Positions 1 to 11,645 are shown, counted from the first letter of the stretch. The stretch is DNA of 64,000 nt from Entophlyctis helioformis (GCA_025526915.1 JAHLKH010000046.1:95187-159186), one strand, 5' to 3'. A program made the numbers and translations. Notes: generated from the sequence alone by a model not told the origin.

Positions 1-2849
1 AGCAGCCTCTACGGCCGCTGCAGCAACGTTGGACTGGCTGCCCAACGCCTGTGATTGTGCACGACTCGCGAGTTTCTGTTGGCTGCCGGCGATGTTGGCC
101 TGAGAGCCCGACGCGACATTGGCTTGGCTGCCCCGAGCGGATCCACTTCGCGCAGGTGCCGCTTCGGCGTCCGCGACGTTTGCCTGCGAGCCAGACGCGA
201 TCTTGCCCTGGCTGCCAGAAACGTTGCCCTGCGAACCAGACACGACATTGCCCTGGCTGCTTGACATGATCTTTTGCGACTGTGCACGGCTGGCGAGCTT
301 GCCTTGGCTCGCGGCGACATTCGCTTGGCTGCCCGACACGACGTTGGCCTGGCTCTGCTTGGCTGAACCGCTGCCACCGAGAGGGACGGGCTCTGGACTC
401 GCGAGATCACCGTGGCTGGCAGAGACGAGTTTGGCTTGACTGCCCGACGCCACGTTGGACTGACTTCCAGCGAGCTTGTTCTGGCTGCCAGCGACGTTTG
501 CTTGGCTGCCGGCGAGCTTGGGCTGACTGCCAGCGACGTTGGCTTGGCTGCCGGCAAGCTTGTTTTGGCTGCCAGACGCGGCGGCGACGTTAGACTGGCT
601 ACCGGCGAGCTTGGGCTGGCTGGCGGCAATGTTTGCCTGGCTGTGCTTGACCGATCCAGCCGGAGCAACTTCTTGAGCCTCCTCGTGGTGCTCCTCGTGG
701 TGCTCCTCGTGGTGCTCCTCGTGAGCCTCTTCGTGGTGCTCGGCGTCGGCAGCGATCTGAGCCTGCGAGCCAGATGCGATCTTCTGCGACTGTGCACGAC
801 TCGCGAGTTTCTGCTGGCTGCCAGCGATGTTGGCCTGAGAGCCCGACGCGACATTGGCTTGGCTGCCCCGAGCGGATCCACTTCGCGCAGGTGCCGCTTC
901 GGCGTCCGCGACGTTTGCCTGCGAGCCAGACGCGATCTTGCCCTGACTACCGGCGACGTTGCCCTGCGAACCAGACACGACATTGCCCTGGCTGCTTGAC
1001 ATGATCTTTTGCGACTGTGCACGGCTGGCGAGCTTGCCTTGGCTCGCGGCGACATTCGCTTGGCTGCCCGACACGACGTTGGCCTGGCTCTGCTTGGCCG
1101 ATCCGCCGCCGCCGAGCGGGACGGGCTCTGGACTCGCGAGATCACCGTGGCTGGCAGAGACGAGTTTGGCTTGACTGCCCGACGCCACGTTGGACTGACT
1201 GCCGGCGAGCTTGTTCTGGCTGCCAGCGACGTTTCCTTGGCTGCCGGCGAGCTTGGGCTGACTGCCAGCGACGTTGGCTTGGCTGCCGGCAAGCTTGTTT
1301 TGGCTGCCAGACGCGGCGGCGATGTTAGACTGGCTACCGGCGAGCTTGGGCTGACTGGCGGCAATGTTTGCCTGGCTGTGCTTGACCGATCCAGCCGGAG
1401 CAACTTCTTGAGCCTCCTCGTGGTGCTCCTCGTGGTGCTCCTCGTGGTGCTCCTCGTGAGCCTCTTCGTGGTGCTCGGCGTCGGCAGCGATCTGAGCCTG
1501 CGAGCCAGATGCGATCTTCTGCGACTGTGCACGACTCGCGAGTTTCTGCTGGCTGCCAGCGATGTTGGCCTGAGAGCCCGACGCGACATTGGCTTGGCTG
1601 CCCCGAGCGGATCCGCTTCGCGCAGGTGCCGCTTCGGTGTCCGCGACGTTTGCCTGCGAGCCAGACGCGATCTTGCCCTGACTACCGGCGACGTTGCCCT
1701 GCGAACCAGACACGACATTGCCCTGGCTGCTTGACATGATCTTTTGCGACTGTGCACGGCTGGCGAGCTTGCCTTGGCTCGCGGCGACATTCGCTTGGCT
1801 GCCCGACACGACGTTGGCCTGGCTCTGCTTGGCTGAACCGCTGCCACCGAGAGGGACGGGCTCTGGACTCGCGAGATCACCGTGGCTGGCAGAGACGAGT
1901 TTGGCTTGACTGCCCGACGCCACGTTGGACTGACTGCCGGCGAGCTTGTTCTGGCTGCCAGCGACGTTTGCTTGGCTGCCGGCGAGCTTGGGCTGACTGC
2001 CAGCGACGTTGGCTTGGCTGCCGGCGAGCTTGTTTTGGCTGCCAGACGCGGCGGCGATGTTAGACTGGCTACCGGCGAGCTTGGGCTGACTGGCGGCAAT
2101 GTTTGCCTGGCTGTGCTTGACCGATCCAGCCGGAGCAACTTTTTGAGCCTCCTCGTGGTGCTCCTCGTGGTGCTCCTCGTGAGCCTCTTCGTGTTGCTCG
2201 GCCTCGTGGTGCTCCTCGGCAGCGATCTGACCCTGCGAGCCAGCGAGCTTGGGCTGGCTACCAGCGAGCTTTGCCTGCGATCCAGCGAGCTTGGGCTGAC
2301 TGCCCGCAAGCTTCGCTTGGCTCTGCTTGGCCGACGCGACTTGTGCAGCAGCCTCCTCCTCATGGTGAGCCTCCTCCTCGTGGTGCTCCTCGTCGCGGAC
2401 ACCGCCGTCGTCAACGTCGGCAGCAATAGCTTCGGCTTCGGCCTCGGCAACAGCAAGCTTGGGCTCGGATTTCTTGAGCTGCTCCTTGGAGCCCGCCAGC
2501 TTGGGCTCGGATTTCTTGAGCTGCTCCTTGGAACCTGCGAGCTTCGGCTCAGACTTCTTGAGGTTGTCCTTGGAGCCCACCAGCTTCGGCTCAGACTTCT
2601 TGAGGTTGTCCTTGGAGCCGGACGGCGCAGTGTGCTGCTCTTCGGCTTCAGCCTGATCGGCATGATCGGCTTGTTCGGCATGATCGGCAGCAGCAATGTC
2701 GTGCTCGGACTTTTTGAGGTTGTCCTTGGACCCAGCAGCCTTTGGCTGAGCCTTGTTCACCTGGCCGTTGGACCCCGTGTGCTTGGGTTCTGGCACGCGA
2801 CCATGGCAAGTGGCAGTCGAGCAAACACGAAATAAACGCGTGTGAGTGG

Positions 2850-2884
<35 letters not shown>

Positions 2885-4036
2885 ACAGACAGACAGACAG
2901 ACAGACAAGGGTTTTACAGACAGGGAGAACGCGCACATACCCTCGTCATCGTCACCGACTTGCACGGCATGGCCATGCGCAATAACGTCGGACTTGGCAT
3001 CCTTCTCGTGGATGCTCTCCTTGGACCCAGCGATCGGCGCAATGCCTGGAGCGGCAGAAGTCTTGGGAGCGGCTTTGGCGGCACCAGCAGCTGCCGCAGG
3101 TTTTCCGGACGCTGCGGCGGCACCAGTGGCTGCTGGCTTGCCGTCGCCGAGCGGGTTGACGCGCGGCGTGCTCTTGGAGTCGTCGTTGAGCTTTGCGGCG
3201 CGCTGGATGTGCAAGCGATCCCGTGAAGAGCAGGGCGTATTGGATGCGGTGCATGCAAGAGAGACGGTGTGAGAGAGAGGCGCATGAATGGTGTGTTAGT
3301 AAGTGGGTCACGGTGGCATTCGAGAGGCAAGCGTGGTAGATGGCGAGGTAGATGGGGGAGTGTAGCAGCGGTGGGTACAAGACGGTGGCAGTGAGGGGGG
3401 TTGGGAACACCAGCCGGGACCATCCACGAGGCAGGCGACCGAGAGGCTTTCTGTGCCGTGGATCGCACGGCCGTGGATCTGGGCTGCTGCGTGCAATGCG
3501 CCGTGGGCAGCGCGAATTCGCGTGTCCGGCTGGCGGCCAGGCGAGAGCAGGACCGTTTTCGAATGCCCAAATCACGACGCAGGCTGGGCCAGAGTCAACA
3601 GAGAGCCAGGCGGCCAGCTCGACAGCCGCAGCCAGCCACAGCGAGGCGGGGTTTGGCGGCTGCAGAAATAGAGTTGCGGAGAGGGGGGCTCGGACAAGCA
3701 GGCAGAGTCACGGCACGCGAGAGGGCAGAGGGACGGATCAGAGTGGAGGGACGATAAGGGGAAAGACAGACACAGACTACGCACAGTTGCCTCTCGAACG
3801 ATGATCGATGGCATAGGATGGGGAGCCGTCACCTCGCCAGCTTCGCCATGGGCATGGCCGCCACCACTACCAGGCGCCCCTCCTGCTGCTCCTGAGCCCG
3901 TTGTCGTTGTTTTCTTGGTCGTCGTCGGCTGTCCGAGCGTCTCGGCCTTGGCATTGTACGCCTCGGTCACCGCGACGCCCTTCTCGTCCGGCCGTGTCGT
4001 GTGGACGACGTATGTTTTTGAAGAGCCGCAGCCCAT
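1..4036 (-). CDS. Dually acylated heptad-repeat protein (partial, 3' end off window)
   Basis: Three exons were modelled: 3785-4036, 2941-3202 and 2789 down to the left edge (phases 0 and 1, GT-AG). The protein opens with MGCGSSK, a classical N-myristoylation signal with an adjacent Cys for palmitoylation, so it should sit on a membrane as a lipid-anchored protein. After an Ala/Pro/Gly-rich linker come four KSEPKLxGSKxxLKK units and then about 900 residues of a heptad-like motif, AGSQ-x-(N/K)-(V/L), interrupted by EHHEEAHEEHH blocks. The reading frame runs open off the window. A longer Arg/Ser-rich ORF in another minus frame over the same DNA is a shadow: only the AGSQ frame continues across both splice junctions. 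I recognise no family; LEA-like or structural membrane-skeleton roles are guesses. Confidence 0.78.
51..2225. repeat. Three 735-bp tandem repeats inside a coding exon
   Basis: The motif around position 56 recurs at 791 and 1526, exactly 735 bp (245 codons) apart each time, with only scattered substitutions. The period is a multiple of three, so each copy adds one in-frame 245-residue block to the minus-strand repeat protein. Near identity suggests recent expansion and likely copy-number variation between strains, and makes assembly collapse a risk. Confidence 0.92.
2849..2908. repeat. CAGG/CAGA tetranucleotide repeat
   Basis: About eight CAGG units followed by CAGA units lie in the second intron of the acylated repeat protein gene. 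This is a simple microsatellite. Confidence 0.95.
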
Positions 4037-4749
4037 GCTGTTGAGTTATCGGGTGTGTGTAAGTATGCCTTCCTTTTGGGTGGGCTCGTGTGCGACTATG
4101 GGACGGCGTCGGCAGAGTCCAGCTGTGGCCACGTGTCTGCGATGCGATGCAATCTGGCCAAGATGCCCTGCTGGTGATGCTGTGCTGCTTGGGGTGGCTC
4201 GGTGGTCGTCTGGCTGCTGTGCGATGCGATGCGATACGATGCCCGTATTGTCCTGCGCAGGGTTCCTCAATCGTGGAGAGGAAACTCTGGCGACTCTGCG
4301 TCTGTTTTGATCCTGGCGACTGCCACAACGACGGCCTGGCGCGTCCGACGTGGACGCGTTTTGATTGGCTGCTTGAGACACGCTAGGCTGCTCAACGTGG
4401 CGATCATTGCGCACCGCTGATGTCGTGCGGCCATCACGAGGAACAGATTGCGACACCGTCGCAGATGATGAAGATGCGGCTGGACGACAGCTACTGCGGC
4501 AGCATGGTCGGCTACAGCTGACTTGCCAGCAGCACCAGAGCCGCTTCTGTCTGCGCCACTGTCCAGCCATGCGCTGGCAACAATTGAATGCCCAAGCGCA
4601 GCTGTCTTGGCAACCAAGCCAGCTGAAAAGGACAGCGAATGACGTATTATTGCCTCATTTTCGCTTGCCGCTCTCGACTGCACAGCACAGAATCAGCTTG
4701 GCACGCGAGTCCCAAAGATCACGAGGCGTTTGCAACATCGGTTGGCGAC
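4037..4749. other. Intergenic region between divergent genes
   Basis: This is the shared 5' region of the acylated repeat protein (minus) and the multipass membrane protein (plus). No coding pattern, TATA box or repeat is obvious. An in-frame ATG at 4639 could extend the plus-strand gene, but the residues it adds look non-coding. Confidence 0.5.
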
Positions 4750-5807
4750 ATGGCCCCCTATGTGGTTCTCGATACGCCGTTTGCACAAACCGCATTCGGC
4801 CTCCACATCATGAGCTACACGTTGTGCCTGACACTCTTAGTCTATAGCACGGCCCACTTTGTCAAGCGGCCCAGCTTGCATATCGGATACACAATGGCAT
4901 ACTGCTGCACGCACCTTCTGTCCATCAGCGTCCTATCGATGCGCTGCCTCATCGAGCCGAATACGCTCCATCCCATCTTTACGTGCGTCGGCTTACCGCA
5001 GGGTGTGTGCTCGGCAATCTACTATCTGGCCGAGATCGAGTTTGCGTCTCTCTTGAGCAACCAGAAGGACGTGCGGGTGTTTCGTCGTCGCGCCTACTTG
5101 ATCATGTTCTTCGGGTACCTGGTATGCTGGGCACCGTATCTTCCCGTCGAATTCGTGCCGTCCTATCCACCAGCCTTTATACCGTCACACGCATCGGGAT
5201 CCTCGTGTGGATCGGTGCCACTGGAATATTCGACATTTACGTCCAATTCCGCATGATGTTTCTTATCCGCGGCATCTTCAAGGACAACCCCGACGACCAA
5301 AGGCGGTATACCAGGATCAGCTCGGTTTTGCTGACGGCGCTGGTCCTGTACTGCTCTGTCGCTGTGGTTGTATACGCGATGCGCATCGTCGAAGGCAGCC
5401 GATCTCTCAGGCTCTCTGAAATATGGCTCATGATGACCGTCTCGCTGTCGTCTATCCAAATATTCATCACCACGCTGCTCATGGAGTACAGTCGACGCAT
5501 GCTGTTGAATCGGCGGCGCCGCTCCAGCATGGACCAGACACCGCAACCCGCCAACCAAGACCAGCGCGCCATGAGCGGCAGGCTGCCGTTTGGCAAGTTG
5601 GGCAAATTCGCCACTTCAAAGCAACGGGAGACCAAGATGAGGGTGATGGAGAGCGAAACTCACGACACGGGCGGCTTGCAGCCTCCGCCGCAGTCGATTT
5701 ACCAACCGGACCGGAATCGGCATCAACCGCAATCGACAGCAAACTTCTCTGTTACCCGGTATGGACCGCATCCGACGGTCATGATACAATCCACTAGCGA
5801 ATTGTGA
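4750..5807 (+). CDS. Multipass membrane protein of unknown family
   Basis: Two exons, 4750-5114 and 5174-5807, are joined by a 59-nt GT-AG intron in phase 2, giving about 332 residues. Start 4750 was chosen for its good context (GACATGG) and because coding-like sequence begins there. About six or seven hydrophobic helices are visible: residues around 18-36, 47-66, 72-98, 115-150, 165-190 and 200-222. A basic, Ser/Pro/Gln-rich cytosolic tail of about 100 residues follows. The helix spacing is receptor- or channel-like, but no family motif (DRY, NPxxY, pore loop) is evident. Function is unknown; a plasma-membrane or endomembrane location is inferred. Confidence 0.7.
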
Positions 5808-5910
5808 CGTCCAGCGAGCCCAGCCCAGTCCAGCCCCGCAACACCATCCATACATTTGCCTGTGTAATAATGCCAATACACGACCATGCTCATCGACCAT
5901 CGCACAGCTT

Positions 5911-6204
5911 TCAATCCGTTGTTTTGGCATACAGACAGTACTCCATAAACGTCAGTTCCTTCTGGAGTGCACCGCGCAGGAGATCCTCCATCTCGGTGAC
6001 CGTGCGCAGGTTCTGGATCTCCTTGGCAACGTTGCGGAAGATGGCCTGGAACGTCGAGTCGTCCAGCTGGTGGCCGAACAGCAGGTACATGTCGGAGAGC
6101 AGGTACTGCAGGTAGTCGCGCGAGCCGACATTGTCGTCTTGCACGGGATTGCGCATGATGCACAGGTCCAGTGCACTGCGGAACAGCCGCGGGTCGTTGA
6201 CTGC

Positions 6205-6281
<77 letters not shown>

Positions 6282-7735
6282 CGTCAGTTGGCATGTGCAC
6301 CCGCGGCATCACTGCAATGGTCACACACGCAGCAACAGCAGTCAGCAGTCGTGCACGTACGGATGTACTCCATCTGCCGGTAGAGCGCTGCTTTGGCGCG
6401 CTTGACTTTGAACGTGTTCAAGGCGTTTGACTGGGCTTGGGGTTTGACGCCCCAGCACTTGAACATGAACGTCTCGAAATCCGCGTCCGTGTCAATGTTG
6501 GTCGACATGCCCGCAAAGTAGAACAGCCACTCGATGAGGTTGATGTCGCCGTCGGGGCGGTCGCGTGTCCAGTACGCGCTGAACTCGGTTGAGATGGCGG
6601 CTGGGGTTGCGTCGCCGGATAGGACTTTTGGATGCTCCTCGACCACGTATCTCGATAGCGCATCTAGAATTGGGCGGCCAAATGCTCAGCCTGGGGGAGA
6701 CTCCTGCAGTGGGCATGCCTCTGGTCTGGCTGGATACCTTTGTAGTTGATCGTGGCGCGTTTTGGCTGCATCATCTGCTTAAAGGATTGCGTGACAACTG
6801 CAACACGTCGTGTCGGTAGACCGCCCTAGGGTTACAAAGTAATGTCAGTCCCTCAATCTGCCATGCATAGACACTCGCTGAGCGCATACATTCAAGGACG
6901 TGATAAACTCGACAATGCCGATGCCAGTCCCACGCGATGACAGCGATCTGGCAAGTGCATTGAGTTCCTGCATCCATTCGGCAACATAGAGTGAGCACAC
7001 ATTACCATGAGCTATTGACAGAGTCGCGCTTACAGACACGTTGAGAGTCACGCCAGTGATTTGTGCGACACACTCGCCCAAGTACGCTGGATCTACTAGA
7101 CTGTCCGACTCGTTGCCGTTGCTGCCACCAGCAACACCGCCAAAACTGCTGTTGGCGCGACCCGAAGTGCCCGAGACGCCCGCAGTCGGCGATACTGGCG
7201 CGGCAGCCGTTTTTCGCGACAACAGGTCGTACAGCTGCACGACCGCGCGGCCATTCAGGTCACGCAGTCGCGTCGCGATGCGCTCAAGGACAGGCAGCAC
7301 CAGATTCTCTGCATTGTCCTCGAGGATCTTGGCCGACGACCGTCTGCGGTCAAAGAAGCCTTCGCCGGGCGGGATCAGCGACAGATGGCGGCTACTGCGC
7401 TGCTGATGCTGCGACGACGTGTCGCTGCCGCCTGTCATGGCCGACCCGGACACGGACGCAACAAAGGCGCTGTTGACGCGCGAGAAGGACGCCGACTTGG
7501 ACGAGAACGGGCCGATGGGGAGCGGGCTGGTTGGCGATGAGCTGCGTGCCGATGCCGGCTGCATGGCGCTGGTGCTCGAGCGGCCTGCCGAGAGACCACC
7601 GACGGACGTGGGGCTGGACGGACTGCCCGGCTGGCCGCTCTGCGTCGCCTGCCGCGCGGTGATGCTCAGCAGCGGCATCGATCCGCCGCCGGCCGATGTG
7701 ATGATGGTCTCGAGGACGTCGCTCGGTCCGCTCAT
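5911..7735 (-). CDS. Calcyphosin-like EF-hand protein with degenerate Ca2+ loops
   Basis: Five exons (7034-7735, 6890-6967, 6738-6825, 6361-6663, 5911-6200) join in consistent phase to about 486 residues. After about 140 low-complexity Ser/Gly residues, four EF-hand-sized helical units follow. The last pair reads VEEHPKVLSG, then DGDINLIEWLFYFAGMSTNIDTD, resembling the HPKYxxGEW and FMNYYAGVSASIDTD blocks of the calcyphosin (CAPS/CAPSL) family. Most Ca2+-ligand positions are lost (for example SLSSRGTGIGIVEF in loop 2). A C-terminal helical extension of about 110 residues has no counterpart I know. In animals and algae relatives are often found in ciliated cells; a flagellar role here is inferred. 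The start at 7735 lies 38 bp from the divergent POP5 start; an in-frame ATG at 7762 is an alternative. Confidence 0.75.
6205..6281. repeat. TG dinucleotide microsatellite
   Basis: About 35 TG units with one GG interruption fill most of the intron between the last two exons of the calcyphosin-like gene. Confidence 0.97.
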
Positions 7736-7773
7736 CGCGATTGTTTTCCAACAGAGTCGCAAGCCGGTGATAG
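7736..7773. promoter_or_regulatory. 38-bp divergent start-to-start gap (POP5 / calcyphosin-like)
   Basis: Only 38 bp separate the two initiator codons of divergent genes on the preferred starts. Each gene's 5' UTR or promoter must therefore overlap the other's transcribed region. No TATA element is present. Confidence 0.6.
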
Positions 7774-8504
7774 ATGGTGCGCTTCAAGAACCGGTACCTG
7801 CTGTGCGAGGTGTGCTTCGAGGACGGCCTGATAGCCGAGAACCTCAACTCGTACGCCATCCTCAACGCCTTCAAGGACAGCATCGAGACCAACTTTGGCG
7901 ACGTGGGCATGGGCACCGTTGCGTCGTCGCTGCAAGGTGCGTGCCGGGACCTGGCAGGCACGGCAGCTGCCCTGCTGAGCTGACACGAGCGTCTTGTCCT
8001 GGGATGCGCATGCACAGTCAAGTACTACAGCCCGTTCACCAACCTGGCCATTGTGCGCATCGGCCGAGACTACGCCCGCCATGTGTGGGCCGCAGCGACG
8101 CTCATCACGGCCGTCAAGAAACGCAAGTGCATGGTGCGGGTGCTGCATGTTGCCGGCACCATCAAGCTCGTGCAGAAGCATGGCATCGAGCACAACAAGC
8201 GGATGATCAGCGAGCTGCGTGCCCAGAAGGCGCTGGACGGTGCGTGCTGCAGTAGCTGCTGCTGCGTCTGCGTCTGCCTTTGCTGCGTTCATGTTGTGCT
8301 GGCTTCATTCGTCGCATCGTGATCTGCACTCGCTGGCCTGCAGACGGCCCATGCACACTCCGCCGCCGCATCTCACACGCATCTCACACGCATCTTGCTT
8401 CGTGGCTTCCTTCGTGGCTTACTCCGTGGCTTGCTTTGACAGACACGCTCTTGAACGGCATCGACGCGGCTGCAGAGCGAGAGATGGCGTCGATGGATCC
8501 TTGA
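7774..8504 (+). CDS. POP5: Ribonuclease P/MRP subunit Pop5
   Basis: Three exons, 7774-7936, 8018-8239 and 8443-8504, encode 148 residues, close to human POP5 (163). The N-terminus MVRFKNRYLLCEV is the family signature. The central KYYSPFTNLAIVRIGRDYARHVWAA and the VLHVAGTIKLVQKHGIEHN block match the Pop5/Rpp14 fold. Pop5 is a protein subunit of the nuclear RNase P and RNase MRP ribonucleoproteins, which mature the 5' ends of tRNAs and process pre-rRNA. The gene converges with the LRRC46-like gene with 16 bp between stop codons. Confidence 0.92.
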
Positions 8505-8520
8505 ACGCGCCGTTCCCGCC

Positions 8521-10413
8521 TCAAAGACACGCCTTGCTCGCTGTCGGCGCTTCAGCAGCAGCAGGAACCACCATGATACCCGCGCCGTCTCCAGCCCTCT
8601 CCCAGTCCCGAGTCTCTGCCCCGTTTCCGTTTCCGTTGTCATCACCCTCTTCGCCGTCCAGCTCCTCCTCAACGTCCAGACCGCCCTCGAGCATCGCAGA
8701 CAGATCGACCGCAAAGCGACGCTGCATGTGCTGCTCCATGTCTGGTGCCGAATACAGCGACCCACTGCCCTCGTCGCCCGCCATACCCACGTCACGAGTC
8801 GCTGCCTCGACGCCCTGCTGGCGCTTCTGGCTCGCGATTCGGCGCCGCATCTCTGTCCGTCGCTGCAGACCCCACGCTTCGATGGCCTTGCGCAGCTCGG
8901 CGACACGCGCAGACGATCCGCTGGTTTCCGTCTGAATATACATTGAATCACTGTTGGTTAGATCTTCCCTGTCGAGCCCACATGGAGGCATTTGTCGTAG
9001 TGCCAGCGTCGCCCACTCGCCTCTTCCTGTCGCTTCTTGGATCGCTCGAGAATGCCCTCAAGCCCAGCGTCGTACAGTGTGGGCGTAAAGTCAATGCTAT
9101 GAATGGCCTTTGGACGTTCCTGGCCGTCAATGGCAGGGACTTGAGTCGTGCCTTGCTCCTCGCTCTTGCCGCCATCCTTGCCGTCTTTGGAATTGCCATT
9201 GTCCAGCTCATCGTCGTCGTCGCTCGAATCACTGGCGCTCGCCTCCTCGTCGTCTGCCGCCGTGTCATTTCCTCACTGGCATTGCAGGACGCGTGTGAGC
9301 AAAGAGTGCCGGGCACCCACAGCAGTCCACGTCATGGCACTCGCTTGCCCCCAGTGCTTACATGCTGCCAAAGGTTTGCTTGGCAAGCCGGCGTTCAAGT
9401 CGTGTGACACGCGACTCGTCAATCTCACGAAGGACTGGCAAGGCATGCGCAAGCCGGAAACGGTAGTCTGGCGCCTCGGCACACGGATTGCCTGCCATGA
9501 CCATAAACTCAATCGCCTTTGGCAGTGCATCTAGCAGAAGATTGTGCCTGGATGTCAGCCAGAACGCTCATGGCCGGTGAACACAAAGGCTCGAGCTGCA
9601 GCTCACCGCCGTCGAATCCAACGATGCGGTTGTTGGACAGATCAAGGAGTTCGAGCGCAGTGCAGTCGGCCAGCCCAGACACGGTCTCGATGGCGTTGTT
9701 GGACAGGATCAGAAAGCGGAGGGTGGGAGCGCACGGACCCAGCCCAGAGATGGCTGTGATGGCATTCTGCCGGAAGGGTCAGATGACAGGATATGGCCAG
9801 CAGCAATGCGTCAATCTCTTGCAGGCAGCAGAGTCTGGCACTTACATGCTGCAGGTAAAGATGTGTCAGGTGCGGCACATGCTCGAGGCTTTCGACCGTC
9901 TTGATGTTCTCGCGGTCAAGCCGGACATGAGTCATCATGGCCAGCGCCTCGTTTCTGTTGCGCGTGCGTGAGTGCGTGCGTGCGTGCATTCATACGTGCA
10001 GATGGCCCGCATCGAGCATGTCAGTTTGCGGGAAGATCATTGCGGCAAGAGGCGATGGACGCCGCACTTACATTTCATTGCGGCTCTGGTCGCGGATGCC
10101 GACAATGTTGCGACGGGCAATCAAGCCAACGGTGACGGTGCCGGCGACCTCTGTGAGCGATGGGCCAGCCGCAGCAGGTTTGGTTGTGGTGGACGAGCGA
10201 GTGGAGAATGTCGATGGTCTTGAGCCCGTCAGGGACGGCCGCTTGCTCTTTTCCGCAGAGACCGCTGTTGTTGCTGTTGTTGACGTCTGTTGCTGACACC
10301 ACTTGTCCGTCAGCATCCGGACGCGAACACGGCGCGAACACGGCGCGAACATGGCGCGAACACACGGTGCGGAGATGCCACGGCACAAACTTACAGCAGG
10401 TGGGCGTGCCACA

Positions 10414-10446
<33 letters not shown>

Positions 10447-10883
10447 TTGAAGGGGACGCTCGAGTCTGACGACGATGGCTTGGAGGATGCAGGGCTCGGG
10501 CCAGTCGAAGCAGAAGGCTTGGCTCTGGGCTGAGTGATGCTAGGCCTGCTCGCGCTTCTGCCAGCACCTGGCGTGGCGGCAGGGCGGCCAGACGATGGCG
10601 CCGAGCGACGGGGTGTTGTCGATGCCGCGGGCTTTGGCGCGGCGTGCAGCTGTTTCCTCGCGCCAGGCTGAGCAGGCGCAGATCCAGCCGATGCTCCGGC
10701 TGCAGGCGTTGGCTTTGGCGTTGGCTTTGGCGTTGGCTTGGACGAGGCAGCGCTGCTGGATGAAGGCGGCTGCTTGGGCGGGCTGGACGGGCTGGCCGTG
10801 GACGCAGCGGCCGTGGAGCCAGCGGGACGAGCAGCGGCAGTAGCCTTTGAGGGGCGCTGTGCTGGCTGCGACGTGGCGAGCAT
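8521..10883 (-). CDS. LRRC46-like leucine-rich repeat protein (probable flagellar)
   Basis: Seven exons were modelled: 10395-10883, 10072-10292, 9846-9954, 9607-9766, 9362-9530, about 9021-9231 and 8521-8931 (about 589 residues). The first 163 residues are Ser/Pro/Ala-rich. Then LTEVAGTVTVGLIARRNI, VRLDRENIKTVESLEHVPHL, two or three LRRs (LRFLILSNNAIETVSGL, LELLDLSNNRIVGF) and an LRR-cap (GNPCAEAPDYRFRLAHALP) follow the layout of LRRC46. An acidic Asp/Glu/Ser tract and a Glu/Arg helix end the protein. The intron at about 8932-9020 uses a GC donor (GAG|GCGAGT) with a CTAAC branch sequence. The acceptor of the acidic exon near 9231 is uncertain. Relatives are sperm- and cilium-associated in animals, so an axonemal or flagellar role is inferred. 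Confidence 0.75.
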
Positions 10884-11018
10884 GGCGGATCCGAGGGAAG
10901 GCGCACGGCGCGGGGCGGGCGGAGTTGCGATACGTGCGATGCGTACGATGCGCGCAATGTCGACTGCTGTCCAGTCCGACGGGCACGCTGACAGACACGC
11001 ACGGTGACAGGCAGCAGC

Positions 11019-11049
<31 letters not shown>

Positions 11050-11645
11050 GACTCGCACGCTCGCACGCCATGACGCAGCTCGGCAGGGAACGCCGAGTCT
11101 TGCCCAGTGCCTTGCCGAGTGCCTTGCCGAGTGTCTTGCCCGATGCTCGTGCTGTGCCAGAGGCTGTGCCAGAGGCTGTGCGGCTGCCACCGTGCGACAA
11201 GCAGCCATGCGACAAGCAGCCATGCGCAGCAGCCATGCGCAGCGGCCATGCGCAGCAGCCTGCCAGTGGCTGTGCCACCGTGGCGGATGTGACGCACTCC
11301 ACAGCCAGATCTGTGTCGATGAGACGCGTTTTGCGCGTTGGATATGGTGGCACCGTATCTCGACCTCGGCCGCGCTTGCCTTGGCCTGCATTGGCCTGCA
11401 TTGGCTGCACAGCCCCGCCTCCGCTGGGCGCCACTCAATGCAGAGAGTGCAGAGAGTGCAGCGAATGCAGAGAATGCATGCGCATGACGCTTGCGGATTG
11501 CACACAGAGGCTGTGCCAGACGGTGCAACTCGCTCGCCCCCTCCTCGTTTTCATGCATCCTTGCCCGTGTATAAAAGACGGGGCGGCCGCCACCCTCGTT
11601 CCTCCCCATCCGCTCTGCAACCAGCCAGCGCCTCCAGATCTCGCC
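10884..11645. other. Intergenic region with repetitive GCCTTGCC/GCAGCCATG tracts
   Basis: This is the divergent 5' region between the LRRC46-like gene and the secreted repeat protein. It contains short direct repeats (TGCCGAGTGCCT near 11105-11135, GCAGCCATGCG near 11210-11260, TGCAGAGAATGC-like near 11440-11475) and a CAC run at about 11030-11048. No gene is supported. Confidence 0.5.
11570..11577 (+). promoter_or_regulatory. TATA box of secreted repeat protein
   Basis: TATAAAAG lies 69-76 bp upstream of the ATG at 11646, at the right place for a TATA box of the secreted Tyr/Lys-rich protein. It is the clearest TATA element in the window and suggests a highly or conditionally expressed gene. 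Confidence 0.6.

Noticed and set aside
9..2696. 895-codon Arg/Ser-rich ORF on the minus strand and long Leu/Ala-rich ORFs on the plus strand
   Set aside because: They are shadows of the AGSQ-repeat frame. Only that frame joins exons 1 and 2 in phase and reads open through the repeats; the others follow from its codon bias.
6205..6281. TG/CA tracts here and at 16598-16660 considered as regulatory or Z-DNA elements
   Set aside because: They lie in an intron and a 3' flank respectively and look like ordinary microsatellites. Nothing else supports a function.
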